From Flagellimonas aurea (lineage in GTDB: Bacteria > Bacteroidota > Bacteroidia > Flavobacteriales > Flavobacteriaceae), in contig NZ_JAFLNL010000010.1 of the NCBI RefSeq assembly GCF_017313785.1, positions 1 to 64,000 on the forward strand: a DNA stretch of 64,000 nucleotides, written 5' to 3'. Made by a program: the position numbers and the translations under genes. Shown here piece by piece: positions 51,594 to 61,510 of this stretch. Numbering within the stretch: position 1 is the stretch's first letter; every line of letters begins with the position of its first letter. The notes below the pieces were generated by a model. The model was not told the origin of the DNA and did not search any database. It was given only the letters and a program-made list of their open reading frames with translations.

Positions 51594-54500
51594 TTATACT
51601 TGTTTGGAGAGATATTCGTTAGGGGTGCAACCCACAATTTCCTTGAAGACCTTGTTAAAATATGAAGGGGTATTAAATCCAACTTGGTATGCAATTTCTG
51701 AGATAGTAGCGTCAGAAAGGCAAAGTAGTTCCTTGGCCAGATTGATGCGCTGTGTGCGCACGAACTCCGTTGTGGACATTCCAGTGACCGCATCTAATTT
51801 TTTATGCAATTGGGAACGGCTCATGAGCATGAGCTTGGCAAATTTCTCACTTGTAAACTCTGTGGAGGTAATGTGTTTGTCCAATATGCTCTGCAGCCGT
51901 CGTAAAAATTCTTGCTCCGTTTTTGTGGGAACAAGCCCTGGGTCAACTTTAAATGTTTTAGAGTAATGTTCTCGCAGACGGACTCGATTTTCCAAGAGTT
52001 TTTCTACCCTTACTTTTAATATTTGGGGACTGAACGGTTTGGTTACGTAGGCATCGGCACCCATTCCCAAGCCTGATAATTGACTTTCTTGGTCGGCTTT
52101 GGCGGTGAGCAATATAATAGGGATATGGCTGGTGGCCTCATTCTTCTTGATGGCCTGACAAAGCTCAATCCCGCTACAAACAGGCATCATAATGTCACTT
52201 ATGATCAAATCGGGAAGTTTTTCTTGGGCCACTTCTATACCTTTCTTTCCGTTTGGGGCCTTGAGAATGACATATTCATTTTTAAAAATGGAAACCACAT
52301 AGGAAAGGATATCCTTGTCGTCTTCCACAATGAGCAAGGTTGGCTTTTTAAATGTACCCAATACAGGTTTTTCAGGAACCAATTTGTCATAAGATGCAGG
52401 GGTTGGAATGTTTTGGGCTTTGTTAAAGGGTTGCCCTATTGGCAAGGTAAGCGTAAACTGGATCTTGCCCTGTCCAATATTGTGTGCGATAATGCTTCCC
52501 TTTGATAAAGATACAAGTTCCCGAACAAGAGCCAGTCCTACGCCAACACCTTCGGATTTTTCACTATTTTGATGAAAACGTTTAAACAGCTTGCTTAGGT
52601 CCTCTATTTTCAATCCATCGGTGGAATTTAGAATGGAAAACACAAGATTTTGCTGTTCTTCTTCGGCAGTTACGATTATGGTACTGTTCTTAGGGGCGTA
52701 CTTTATGGCATTTGATAATAGGTTGGAAATAATTTTCTCCACAACGTCTGCATCAAACCATGCGTTGCCCAGTTTTTTAATGTTGTGTTGTATATCTATG
52801 TTCTTTTCCGCAGCAACATATGAAAAGGCTTCAATCAGTTGAATCAACAATCCTTTTAGGTCGCCTTCGGTAAGATTGGACTTGAATTGACCGGAATCAA
52901 TCATGGATAAATCCAACATTTGATTTACAAGGCCCAAAAGTCTTTGGGTGTTGTTTTTGATAAGGGATAGTTCCTTTTTATCGTCATTGGAAAGTCCTGC
53001 TCTATCCAATTGATGCTCTATTGGTCCCGAAATAAGGGTGAGTGGGGTGCGTATTTCGTGGGAAATATCTGTGTAGAGTTTGGTTTTTAATTCATCAAGT
53101 TTTTGAAACTTGTTTTTTTCAATCTCCACAAGGTAAAACTTGTGTCCGAGACCCAAAGAGAATATGAGGAGTTCTATAAAAACTCCCAATTGCGTAATAT
53201 TAAAGCTGTAAAAACCAAAGACATTATTGGATTCCACCCCCCCTGAAAATGAATGCTGATTGCCTAAGTTCAATCCCACCATGCTAAACCCGATCAGGAA
53301 AAAATTTCCGAGAAGAATATAATAACGTAAAGGTGACTTTACCACTATGAAGGCCCTGATCACTGCATAGATGCCATATAAATGTAAGGGTAATAAAAGC
53401 AGGTTCAAATGCCTTTTCACCAGTAAAAAATCTTTAGTGAGAAGGACATAAAAGAATATGGTAACCCCAGCCAAATAAGTGGCGATGGAAAACCATTTGA
53501 GTTCCCTTGAAAATTTGGGATGATGGTCCCGGATTTCTGCAAACGAGTCAACAAAAGCAATGAAAACCCCTGATAGTAAAAACACCAGTGGGGCTAAAAA
53601 ATAATAGGAAGTGTCATAATTCTTAAAAAAAAGCTGTAATTCCAGTTCAAGGTCTATTCTTAAAAAGAAATAGGTAGCAAATATCAAAATATAAACACCG
53701 TACAATAGATAATCCCGCTTCCTTAGCCTAAAGTAAAGCAGTAGCATAAAAATGCCAATGGCAATAAAACAGCCTTGGAATATAAAAGTGGTAAACACGG
53801 CAATGGCCATATTTGTAAAATGCCAAGGCTGTTCTATTTCAAAATTGTAGGTAGCCGGAACATCGCCCCAAATACCATCATAATTACTGGAGAGTACCTG
53901 AAAGGTATACTCGCCGGGAGACAAATTTGTATATCGGGCCGTATTGTTGTTGCCTGCATTGATCCAATTTTCATCATTGCCTATTAATCTGTATTTATAT
54001 TGATTTAAGCTGGGTTGAGAGAATTGCAAGGATGAGAACGCGAATGTAATGGTGTTCTGTGTATGCTTTAAAGGAACGTTTTCTGAAAGATTCCGGGTAT
54101 CGTTAAAAACCTTTATATTGGTGATTACGGTTTTGGGTTTGAAGGGATTGGTCTGCAATTGTTCCGGCCGAAACCAATTGAGACCTTCCAAACCACCAAA
54201 GTAAAGCGTTCCATCTTCATCTTTGAAATAGGCCCCAGTATTGAATTCATAAGATTGTAGACCATCGTAGTTTCCATAATTTTCCACGGAATGTTTCCCA
54301 TTATGATATGAAAACCTGGAAATACCTTGATTGGAGCTCAACCAAAGGTTCCCTTGTTCGTCCGGTAGGATGCCATAGACAACATTGTTCGGCAATCCAG
54401 TTTTAACCGTAAAATGTAGAATTTCTCCTGTGGATGGTTCATAGGACTTCAGTCCATTTCCGTTTGTACCTATCCAAAGTCTATCATTTTTATGAAGCAA

Positions 54501-56225
54501 GGATTTTATATCATCGGCAATTGAGTCAATTTTTACTACCCTTCGGGTATCCATGTTAAGGGAAAAGAGGCCACTTTGTTCAGTCCCCACCCAAAAAATA
54601 TTGTCTTTGAAATGTTCAATGGTTCTAATATTGTCCGTGGTCAAATTGGAGTTTTCCGAATTGAATTGGGCTACAATACCATTTTTCTCATCGAATAAGA
54701 TAAGCCCCCTGTTTCTTGTACACAGCCATAGATTGTTGTTGGGCGCCTTATAAATCTTCCAAATCGTATGATTTCGTAATTCTTCAATGGTTTCAATTTG
54801 ATTGTTGCCCCGCATTTTCTGGAGACCATGTTCTTGATGTCCGATCCATAAGGTATTGCCATCGTGATACAGGGACATGATCCTGTCCCCGATTAAATTG
54901 GATTCCCCGATTTTGATGGTGAAGGCCTGTTGGGTATCCAAATTAATTTTGGTCAACCCTTTGCCCGAGGTTCCCAGCCAAAGGCTTCGGCCTTCCTTGG
55001 CAATGGCCCTTATGACATCCACATGGGCCTCTTTGGGCACATTTTTGTTGGTGAGAATATTGAACTTGGCCAAGTACTCATCATAATAGCTGACCCCCGC
55101 ACCATCCGTACCTAGCCAAATAGTTCCTGTGAAATCCTCGAATAGAAATAAAATGTCATCATAATGAATGGCATCGGGATTGTTTCTATCGGCCAAAAAA
55201 TGCCTAAAGCTCTTGGTGGAGAAATCAATGATGTACAAACCTTGTCCGTACGTTGCAACCCATAATCGGCCATATTTGTCCAATAAAAGGTCTTGTATGA
55301 CCAGATCCGTTGGGAATTTTTCATTTCCAAACCCCTTGAATTGAGCAAAGGTTTCTGACGAGGCCGACTTTATAAATAGTCCTTTTTGATAAGAGCCCAC
55401 ATAAATATTTTCTCCATTTGTGGTAAAAGCACTAAAGTTTGTCCCAGATGATCGGTAGATGGTATCCAAGGCCTGTTTATCATTGTTCAGCTTATAGACT
55501 CCTCCCGAGGCGGCTATCCAAAGATGGTCACCCCAATCGATTAAATCGTATATCTCCAGTGACTTATTTTGACCTCCAAGCACTTGGATAGTATCCTTCT
55601 TATTGGCTTTGATTTGAAAGAGCCCCTTTTTATAAGTGCCAATATAGATGTTCCTTCGCGAATCTTCGTACACAACACTGGCACTATCTATGGATTTTAT
55701 TTTTTGAAACTCTTCCTTTTTTCTATCATAGAATTTTAAGGTCCCGGGATTGGTGATGACCCATAAGGTGTTATCGGAGTCAATGAACACCTTGCCAAGT
55801 TTACTGTAAGTGGGTCTGGTAACATCTTCAAACTGTTCTTTATAGATGTTAAATTCCCTTCCATCGTATTTGTTCAACCCATCCTGTGTGGCAAACCAAA
55901 GATATCCGGTGGTGTCTTGAGCGATGCCCACTACACTGTTCTGGGAAAGGCCGTCATTTACTGTAAGGTTATTGAATGAAAATCGATTGTGGGCCTCGGG
56001 TGGACCTTGAGCTTGACTAAATGTAGACTTGCCAAGGCACAATAATAAGACCAGTATGGTGCACGGGTATAAAAAGACAAGGCCGTTATGGCTACTTTTT
56101 TTTTGCAATGTCTTTAATGGTTGAGGTTTGTTTTTACAATATACCTTTTTTCTTAAACCTAGAGCCCGATTTTGGCCTAACATGTTCGCTTTGATGAATC
56201 TAGAGTAGGTAAGTGGCCTATTCAT
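51594..56225 (-). CDS. Hybrid two-component system regulator (HTCS) with 7TM module
   Basis: This 1543-residue protein runs as: N-terminal membrane anchor (about 48-70); two beta-propellers of reg_prop repeats (NDGLSQNSVVGIAQD, GYLWFATQDGLNKYDG); a Y_Y_Y domain (about 745-805); a block of about seven helices (about 815-1045) resembling 7TMR-DISM; HisKA with H1056 in DISHEIRTPLTLI; HATPase; a receiver with D1344 in ISDIMMP; and an AraC-type HTH at the C-terminus. Classical HTCS proteins have one helix between Y_Y_Y and kinase; the 7TM block is atypical. It lies upstream of the island operon in the same direction and presumably regulates it. Confidence 0.9.
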   Translation of the reverse strand: MNRPLTYSRFIKANMLGQNRALGLRKKVYCKNKPQPLKTLQKKSSHNGLVFLYPCTILVLLLCLGKSTFSQAQGPPEAHNRFSFNNLTVNDGLSQNSVVGIAQDTTGYLWFATQDGLNKYDGREFNIYKEQFEDVTRPTYSKLGKVFIDSDNTLWVITNPGTLKFYDRKKEEFQKIKSIDSASVVYEDSRRNIYIGTYKKGLFQIKANKKDTIQVLGGQNKSLEIYDLIDWGDHLWIAASGGVYKLNNDKQALDTIYRSSGTNFSAFTTNGENIYVGSYQKGLFIKSASSETFAQFKGFGNEKFPTDLVIQDLLLDKYGRLWVATYGQGLYIIDFSTKSFRHFLADRNNPDAIHYDDILFLFEDFTGTIWLGTDGAGVSYYDEYLAKFNILTNKNVPKEAHVDVIRAIAKEGRSLWLGTSGKGLTKINLDTQQAFTIKIGESNLIGDRIMSLYHDGNTLWIGHQEHGLQKMRGNNQIETIEELRNHTIWKIYKAPNNNLWLCTRNRGLILFDEKNGIVAQFNSENSNLTTDNIRTIEHFKDNIFWVGTEQSGLFSLNMDTRRVVKIDSIADDIKSLLHKNDRLWIGTNGNGLKSYEPSTGEILHFTVKTGLPNNVVYGILPDEQGNLWLSSNQGISRFSYHNGKHSVENYGNYDGLQSYEFNTGAYFKDEDGTLYFGGLEGLNWFRPEQLQTNPFKPKTVITNIKVFNDTRNLSENVPLKHTQNTITFAFSSLQFSQPSLNQYKYRLIGNDENWINAGNNNTARYTNLSPGEYTFQVLSSNYDGIWGDVPATYNFEIEQPWHFTNMAIAVFTTFIFQGCFIAIGIFMLLLYFRLRKRDYLLYGVYILIFATYFFLRIDLELELQLFFKNYDTSYYFLAPLVFLLSGVFIAFVDSFAEIRDHHPKFSRELKWFSIATYLAGVTIFFYVLLTKDFLLVKRHLNLLLLPLHLYGIYAVIRAFIVVKSPLRYYILLGNFFLIGFSMVGLNLGNQHSFSGGVESNNVFGFYSFNITQLGVFIELLIFSLGLGHKFYLVEIEKNKFQKLDELKTKLYTDISHEIRTPLTLISGPIEHQLDRAGLSNDDKKELSLIKNNTQRLLGLVNQMLDLSMIDSGQFKSNLTEGDLKGLLIQLIEAFSYVAAEKNIDIQHNIKKLGNAWFDADVVEKIISNLLSNAIKYAPKNSTIIVTAEEEQQNLVFSILNSTDGLKIEDLSKLFKRFHQNSEKSEGVGVGLALVRELVSLSKGSIIAHNIGQGKIQFTLTLPIGQPFNKAQNIPTPASYDKLVPEKPVLGTFKKPTLLIVEDDKDILSYVVSIFKNEYVILKAPNGKKGIEVAQEKLPDLIISDIMMPVCSGIELCQAIKKNEATSHIPIILLTAKADQESQLSGLGMGADAYVTKPFSPQILKVRVEKLLENRVRLREHYSKTFKVDPGLVPTKTEQEFLRRLQSILDKHITSTEFTSEKFAKLMLMSRSQLHKKLDAVTGMSTTEFVRTQRINLAKELLCLSDATISEIAYQVGFNTPSYFNKVFKEIVGCTPNEYLSKQV

Positions 56226-56488
56226 ATTGTAAACGCGTAGATAATTTAATTTTTATAAGGCATTATCTACTAATCACGGGGTGTAGTAGAATAGAATCAT
56301 CTCAATGGTTAAACAATCCCAAGTATATTTTTAGGACTGTATTATCTTATTTTCAACATGCATATCATATTAATCAGTTTTACTTAATTGACAATTTTGT
56401 AATTGTTTAGGTATATTTGAAATGATGAAAGACGAATCAATCACAAAAGTTCACAAATCGTCAACATTTTGAAATCAAAACGTGAAAA

Positions 56489-56505
56489 CCCCAGTAAAAC
56501 TGGGG
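56489..56505 (-). terminator. Hairpin, possible terminator of the RluA-family gene
   Basis: A 7-bp GC-rich stem with a 3-nt loop is followed on the minus strand by TTTTC. It lies about 100 bp after the pseudouridine synthase stop. Confidence 0.45.
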
Positions 56506-56515
56506 TCCGGGAAAA

Positions 56516-56543
56516 AAGTTCGATTCTTGCCGGAGCTACTTTT
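56516..56543 (+). repeat. Right attachment-like repeat (tRNA-Arg 3' fragment)
   Basis: 27 of 28 bases match the 3' end of tRNA-Arg(CCT) at 43487-43514. No other part of a tRNA is present here, so it is a fragment as expected for attR. Confidence 0.75.
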
Positions 56544-56604
56544 CTACAATCCATCAAAATGAATTAACCAATATTTTCTTAATGGGTGATTTACCCCACA
56601 ATTT

Positions 56605-58269
56605 TTAAATAACAAAAGGCATTTCTATCTTGATTTTTATCCGCTCATTGTTAATGGGATGAACAAATTCTACCTGTTGTGCATGCAAACAAAGTCGTTT
56701 TGAAGGCGTACCATATAGATTATCTCCAACAATTGGTGCATGAAGTCCCAATTTATGGGCGCAATGTACCCGCAATTGATGTGAACGTCCCGTTATAGGA
56801 CTTAATTTGATTAAGGTTTGATGGGCTGTTTTTTTTATGACCTCATAGTGTGTCAAAGCAGGTTTACCGTGTTTATAATCTACCATTTGCATGGGCCTGT
56901 TATTGATATCCAAGATAAGAGGAAGCGCTATCTCCCCGGTGTTTTCTTCAATTGGTTTCTCTAGAACCGCAAAATAGGTTTTGCGAATCGTACGCTCCAA
57001 GAATTGTTGTTGCAGCAGCTTGTTCGCTTTTTTGGAAAGGGTAACAATCATTGTTCCAGAGGTATCCTGATCCAGCCGATGTACAATTATGGGGCCGGAA
57101 GCTTTCGGATACTGTTCCAGAATACGGGATTTTACAGAATCTTTTATGTGCCTGCCTGGCACGGACAACATGCCGGTAGGTTTATTTACGACAACCAAAT
57201 GTTCATCTTCAAACAGCACTTCCAGTTTCTTTCCTGCTCCAAAATTTTCCAACAAGGGATTTGGTTTTACAGGGATTCCATTGAGCATATGTGCCAGAAT
57301 AGGCTGGCACTTGCCTTTACATGCCGGGTAAAACTTACCATGTTCCCTTATTTCCGAATCGGGAGACGGTCCCCACCAGAACTCAGCTAGAGCCACAGGT
57401 TTCAACCCTTGCTTGAATGCATATTGAAACAGTTTTGGAGCAGCACACTCTCCTGCACCTGCAGGTGGTACATCCACCCCAAAATCGGTAAATACCGTTT
57501 TAACGGATTTGCCTTCTCCCTCACCGTTCAAAAAAATAAACGATTCAAAAATAGCATCCTGTAGCTGATTGGACTTGGTTTTACGTAGCATTTTGAGTGC
57601 TTCAATTCGTTCTTCCAACTTCCTGTATGCACCAATAGCTTTTTCTAACCGCAAGTTCTCGGAACGTGTAAAACGTCTCAGGTCCATCCCGGCATTGGTG
57701 CCTTGCTTTGCCAAATCGTCCAAGAGTTCCTGGCGCTCTTTATCAGGTAGATGAATAGACTCTTTTCTGAGTCTGTCGCGTTCCAATTTGCTTTTTTTTG
57801 CCGCTTTCTTGGCAGCAAGTATATTTTCTTTAGTCTCTTTTGTTGTCTTTTTTAGGCGTTGCTTGGCAGTGATAAACACATCACTTTCTTCCAGCGCTTT
57901 AACTTCTTTGCTAATTGCATTGATGCTGGCCATCTCTGGAAAATCTTCTCCTTTTGGTAATTGGTGAACAGGAGGTACAAATGGTAATTTTTCCAGCTCG
58001 GGTTGAAGCTCGCCAGAATATGCACTTAGATATCCAAGGCCACCGTTCTTGGTTTGTACCACAAGGACCCCTAACATACGTCCTGTGGGTTGATTCATCA
58101 ATTCTGGCAAATTCTGTTGCAATCTATTTTGCAGGTCTTTCGCCGCTTTCTTGGCTATGGGAATGGGCGTATAAAAATGAGGATATTCAAATGACTCAGG
58201 TATTTTGTCCTGCCCATTCGTTTTCAAATAAACTACTTTGTATTCCTCTAAAGGTAAGCTAGTTGCCAA
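56605..58269 (-). CDS. RluA-family pseudouridine synthase, long form
   Basis: This 554-residue protein carries the pseudouridine synthase domain at about 335-550, with the catalytic Asp in IIVHRLDQDTSGTMIV. The N-terminal half is an extra region: about 100 residues of mixed fold, a long charged coiled coil (about 100-230) and a cysteine-containing segment (GAGECAAPKLFQYA, YPACKGKCQPIL). This long form is common in Flavobacteriaceae and some Gammaproteobacteria. It modifies rRNA or tRNA uridines; the target is not known. Translation seems to start at TTG. Confidence 0.9.
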   Translation of the reverse strand: MATSLPLEEYKVVYLKTNGQDKIPESFEYPHFYTPIPIAKKAAKDLQNRLQQNLPELMNQPTGRMLGVLVVQTKNGGLGYLSAYSGELQPELEKLPFVPPVHQLPKGEDFPEMASINAISKEVKALEESDVFITAKQRLKKTTKETKENILAAKKAAKKSKLERDRLRKESIHLPDKERQELLDDLAKQGTNAGMDLRRFTRSENLRLEKAIGAYRKLEERIEALKMLRKTKSNQLQDAIFESFIFLNGEGEGKSVKTVFTDFGVDVPPAGAGECAAPKLFQYAFKQGLKPVALAEFWWGPSPDSEIREHGKFYPACKGKCQPILAHMLNGIPVKPNPLLENFGAGKKLEVLFEDEHLVVVNKPTGMLSVPGRHIKDSVKSRILEQYPKASGPIIVHRLDQDTSGTMIVTLSKKANKLLQQQFLERTIRKTYFAVLEKPIEENTGEIALPLILDINNRPMQMVDYKHGKPALTHYEVIKKTAHQTLIKLSPITGRSHQLRVHCAHKLGLHAPIVGDNLYGTPSKRLCLHAQQVEFVHPINNERIKIKIEMPFVI

Positions 58270-58600
58270 TATTTTTTATGTTCTAAGTTTGATTGGCAGT
58301 CCATTCAAAACTTGATTAACCCTACAAATTTACAGTTCTTCTGTAGATTCAACTATTGAAGGATTTAAAAGTAAAGGTTCACTTTTGACAGGATTGTTGG
58401 TTCTCTTCAAATGTAATCCTATCATTCTCATGGTTCAGTAAAAATTAATGAAAAAATATTGGCGCTTGTTCATTTATCCCATAGTGCAAGATTGAAATGG
58501 GCAAATAACAAATTCTGATGTTATTTGAATATATTTACTACAATAGACAATGCTCCAAAAGTTGCTTTACTGTTGAAAAGCATTGTTAAACGTGTTTGCT
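58270..58600. other. Divergent promoter region
   Basis: This AT-rich gap separates the divergent pseudouridine synthase and dikinase-like genes. I see no gene, repeat or perfect TAnnTTTG box in it. Confidence 0.5.
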
Positions 58601-61510
58601 ATGAAACGTTTTATCTGTAGTATATTTTATTTTTTGCTCACCTTGCCATGTGTGCTCCAAGCTCAAAAATTGGAACCAAAGGAAATCACTGTGCTTGTCA
58701 ACAAGTATAAAAATGATATTCGGGGACCTTACAAGGACATTCGATGGTTCTGTACTGATGGAAGCATCCGTCCACCCAAAGACCCTTGCCCCGATAACAT
58801 TGGTCCAGGAGTCCAGCATGCCCGATATAAGGATGAGGTAGTGGCCCTGGGAAAATCGAACCATATCTTTTTGGGACAAATCTTGGCGTACACTGATATG
58901 GAATCCCTTTGGGACGTCGAGAACGACCATTCCAGGCTCAAACAGTACCAACTTGATAAATATTTAAGGAGTGTGGACAACGGTTGGATCAATCAAAAAG
59001 GTCAGTTTTACCGTGGCGCCATACAATCCGAAGATGAGCAAGCTTGGGGGATTGAATTTTATAAATGGCTCTTGGCCAAGGATGAAATTTTAAGGAACGA
59101 GTACTTTTTGGTTCGTCAATCGCTAAAGGATATTCCACATAATGGGGATGACAATGTTGCGCAAAAGATGAGGAGCGAATCCAAAGTGATATCAGACTTA
59201 TATCTGCCTTTTATGGACCTGCGGACAAAGATTCACAGTCAGCCGGAAGAATCGGATATCCAGAAAGTGATCAAGTTTAAACAAACGCATAGTTCAAAGT
59301 TACCTGCGGATATTGCACAAAAGATAGATGCCTTGGTGACAACCATGAAAGAGTTCCATAAACCTGTTGATATTTCGGCCCTGGCACAAATGGCTCCGTT
59401 GACGAAGGGAACTCCGCTTGGTAATTCAATAAGTGGTTTTGCCGCAAGTTCCTCAGAATTGAATTCACCAAAACTATTGGTTGAACAGGCTTCTCAGCTC
59501 TTATACGATATACGGGAAGGGCTCTTGGAAGAAGAAAGACCCATGGCAAGGCTTCAGTTGCTTGATGTATCATTGAAATTGGAAGAGATTGTATTTAAGA
59601 GTTCACCGGAGTACCAACCGCAAAACTTGAAAGACCTACTGCATAAAATCTGTTATCTGGGTATGGCCGTTACTGGATCGGGCTATCTCGAACAATGGGA
59701 GTGGAGCCAATTGGCTTCCGGGCTCACAAACTATGATGTGCCGGAACAATCACTTGGTGAATTAACCGAGGTGTTGAACAGGGCAAGGGCCGCAGTGGAA
59801 TGGAGCGCCGCGATGACAAAGGCAAATTATGATGCTATAGTAAAGCAATATGTGGCCTTTGAACCCCTCGCAGCAGGATTTATAGATGACAAGATCCGTG
59901 GCTCGGTGTCGCTCCATTTGGGGCAGAGCGTTGGCGAATTGGGCAATATGATCTCCATGGAATCGCAATTGGCTAACAAAGTGATGGATGTACAGAACCA
60001 AAGTACCATTCGAGGTCTCAACCCTGGGTATGCTTTTGGTGAACTTGTAGTAGTGGGGGGCAGTTCGGATGATATTGAGGTTTCGTCGGATAAGATCTAT
60101 GTATTCCAACGGCCGCCTTCGGACCTAAAACCGGTGGCGGGCATAGCAACGGTAGCTGAGGGCAATATGGTGTCGCACGTACAGTTGTTGGCACGAAATC
60201 TTGGAATTCCCAATGCCGCCCTTTCCGATGGGAATTTGCAAGCCTTAAAAAAATATGATGGCACAAGGGTTTTCTACGCCGTATCTAATAAAGGAAATGT
60301 AATTCTTAAGCCCGAGAACCAAATGTCGCAAGAGGAACTGGCACTTTTTACCGTCAAGGAAAGAAGGGAGGAGCGGATAGAGGTACCCGTCGGACAAATT
60401 CGATTGGACGAGAACAATGTACTCAACATGCGAAGCGTAGATGCGGATGACTCCGGCAAACTGTGCGGGCCCAAAGCGGCCAACCTTGGCCAGCTCAAAA
60501 AAATGTTTCCCGATAAGGTCGTTGAGGGATTGGTGATTCCATTCGGGATTTTCAGGACCCATATGGACCAACCAATGCCTGACCAAGAAGGTTCATACTG
60601 GCAATTTTTGACAAATATGTTCCAAGAGGCAAATCGAATGTTGGATTCTGGTATTACCGAAAATGAGGTTGAAAATTATCAGCTAAGACAATTGGAAATA
60701 TTACGGGCGGCCATTAAAAAGATGGAGTTGCTCGACAGTTTTGTAGATCAATTGGAGAATGGGTTCAAAGAGGTTTTGGGCGGAGACTTGGGAAATGTTC
60801 CTGTGTTTCTGCGCAGCGATACCAACATGGAAGATCTTAAGGAGTTCACGGGAGCGGGCCTAAACCTTACTATTTTCAATTCGGTAGATAGAACCAAAAT
60901 TTTGGAGGGTATCAAGGATGTATGGGCATCCCCTTACACGGAAAGAAGTTTTAAATGGCGCCAAAAATATCTTTTGAATCCCGAAAATGTATATCCATCA
61001 ATTTTGGTTATCCCAAGCGTTGACGTGGACTACTCAGGAGTTTTGATCACCAAGGGAATAAGTTCCGGAACGGACAAAGATCTTACTGTGGCATTCAGCA
61101 GGGGAGCTGGGGGCGCTGTGGACGGTCAGGCTGCGGAGCAATACCTGATCAAGGATAGCGGAGGCTATACCTTGTTGGCTCCAGCCAGGGAACGTTTTTA
61201 TAATGTTCTGCCCGAAACAGGCGGTACCGAAAAGAAAATCGCAACTTTTCAAGATCGTGTGCTCAAGGAAAGGAACATCAGCGAAATACGTGATCTAGCG
61301 CGTACAATTCGAGAGCGTGTTCCCAAAGAAACCAACTCGGATTACCAAGGAGCTTTTGATGTGGAACTTGGTTTTAAGGACAACAAATTATGGCTGTTCC
61401 AAATTCGCCCGTTCGTGGAGAACAAAAGGGCCCTAGGTTCTTCATATCTGGAATCCATCACACCAAAGATCGATTTGGAAAAGCGTATTTCACTTTCTAA
61501 AAAATTGTAG
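58601..61510 (+). CDS. Exported dikinase-like protein (phospho-His domain plus C-terminal ATP-grasp)
   Basis: From ATG 58601 the 969-residue product has a signal peptide (MKRFICSIFYFLLTLPCVLQA). Residues ~25-480 are helical and unrecognised. A swivelling phosphohistidine domain follows, with H526 in EGNMVSHVQLLARNLGIPNA. The C-terminal third is a PPDK_N ATP-grasp (KLCGPKAANLGQLKKMF, VFLRSDTNMEDLKEFTGAGL, ending KLWLFQIRPF). There is no PEP/pyruvate-binding barrel. His domain before ATP-grasp is the order of plant glucan-water dikinases, not of PEP synthase. An ATP-using dikinase outside the cytoplasm is unexpected. The following gene starts directly after its stop codon. Confidence 0.78.
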   Translation: MKRFICSIFYFLLTLPCVLQAQKLEPKEITVLVNKYKNDIRGPYKDIRWFCTDGSIRPPKDPCPDNIGPGVQHARYKDEVVALGKSNHIFLGQILAYTDMESLWDVENDHSRLKQYQLDKYLRSVDNGWINQKGQFYRGAIQSEDEQAWGIEFYKWLLAKDEILRNEYFLVRQSLKDIPHNGDDNVAQKMRSESKVISDLYLPFMDLRTKIHSQPEESDIQKVIKFKQTHSSKLPADIAQKIDALVTTMKEFHKPVDISALAQMAPLTKGTPLGNSISGFAASSSELNSPKLLVEQASQLLYDIREGLLEEERPMARLQLLDVSLKLEEIVFKSSPEYQPQNLKDLLHKICYLGMAVTGSGYLEQWEWSQLASGLTNYDVPEQSLGELTEVLNRARAAVEWSAAMTKANYDAIVKQYVAFEPLAAGFIDDKIRGSVSLHLGQSVGELGNMISMESQLANKVMDVQNQSTIRGLNPGYAFGELVVVGGSSDDIEVSSDKIYVFQRPPSDLKPVAGIATVAEGNMVSHVQLLARNLGIPNAALSDGNLQALKKYDGTRVFYAVSNKGNVILKPENQMSQEELALFTVKERREERIEVPVGQIRLDENNVLNMRSVDADDSGKLCGPKAANLGQLKKMFPDKVVEGLVIPFGIFRTHMDQPMPDQEGSYWQFLTNMFQEANRMLDSGITENEVENYQLRQLEILRAAIKKMELLDSFVDQLENGFKEVLGGDLGNVPVFLRSDTNMEDLKEFTGAGLNLTIFNSVDRTKILEGIKDVWASPYTERSFKWRQKYLLNPENVYPSILVIPSVDVDYSGVLITKGISSGTDKDLTVAFSRGAGGAVDGQAAEQYLIKDSGGYTLLAPARERFYNVLPETGGTEKKIATFQDRVLKERNISEIRDLARTIRERVPKETNSDYQGAFDVELGFKDNKLWLFQIRPFVENKRALGSSYLESITPKIDLEKRISLSKKL

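Larger units (their letters stand above)
43487..56543. mobile_element. Putative tRNA-Arg genomic island, 13.0 kb, no integrase seen
   Basis: The segment is bounded by the intact tRNA-Arg 3' end and a 28-bp imperfect copy of it, exactly 13,029 bp apart. All genes inside are on the minus strand: a seven-gene secreted-protein operon and its HTCS regulator. No integrase, transposase or conjugation gene was recognised, so it is either an old immobilised insert or was moved by a helper element. Confidence 0.55.
56226..56604. other. Intergenic region with the island's right boundary
   Basis: This 379-bp stretch has no credible gene. It contains a CCCCAGT-AAA-ACTGGGG hairpin (56489-56505), possibly a minus-strand terminator for the pseudouridine synthase, and the right tRNA-derived repeat. 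Confidence 0.6.

Noticed and set aside
58478..58552. AT-rich stretch before the dikinase as a riboswitch
   Set aside because: No conserved stems or known aptamer features could be identified.
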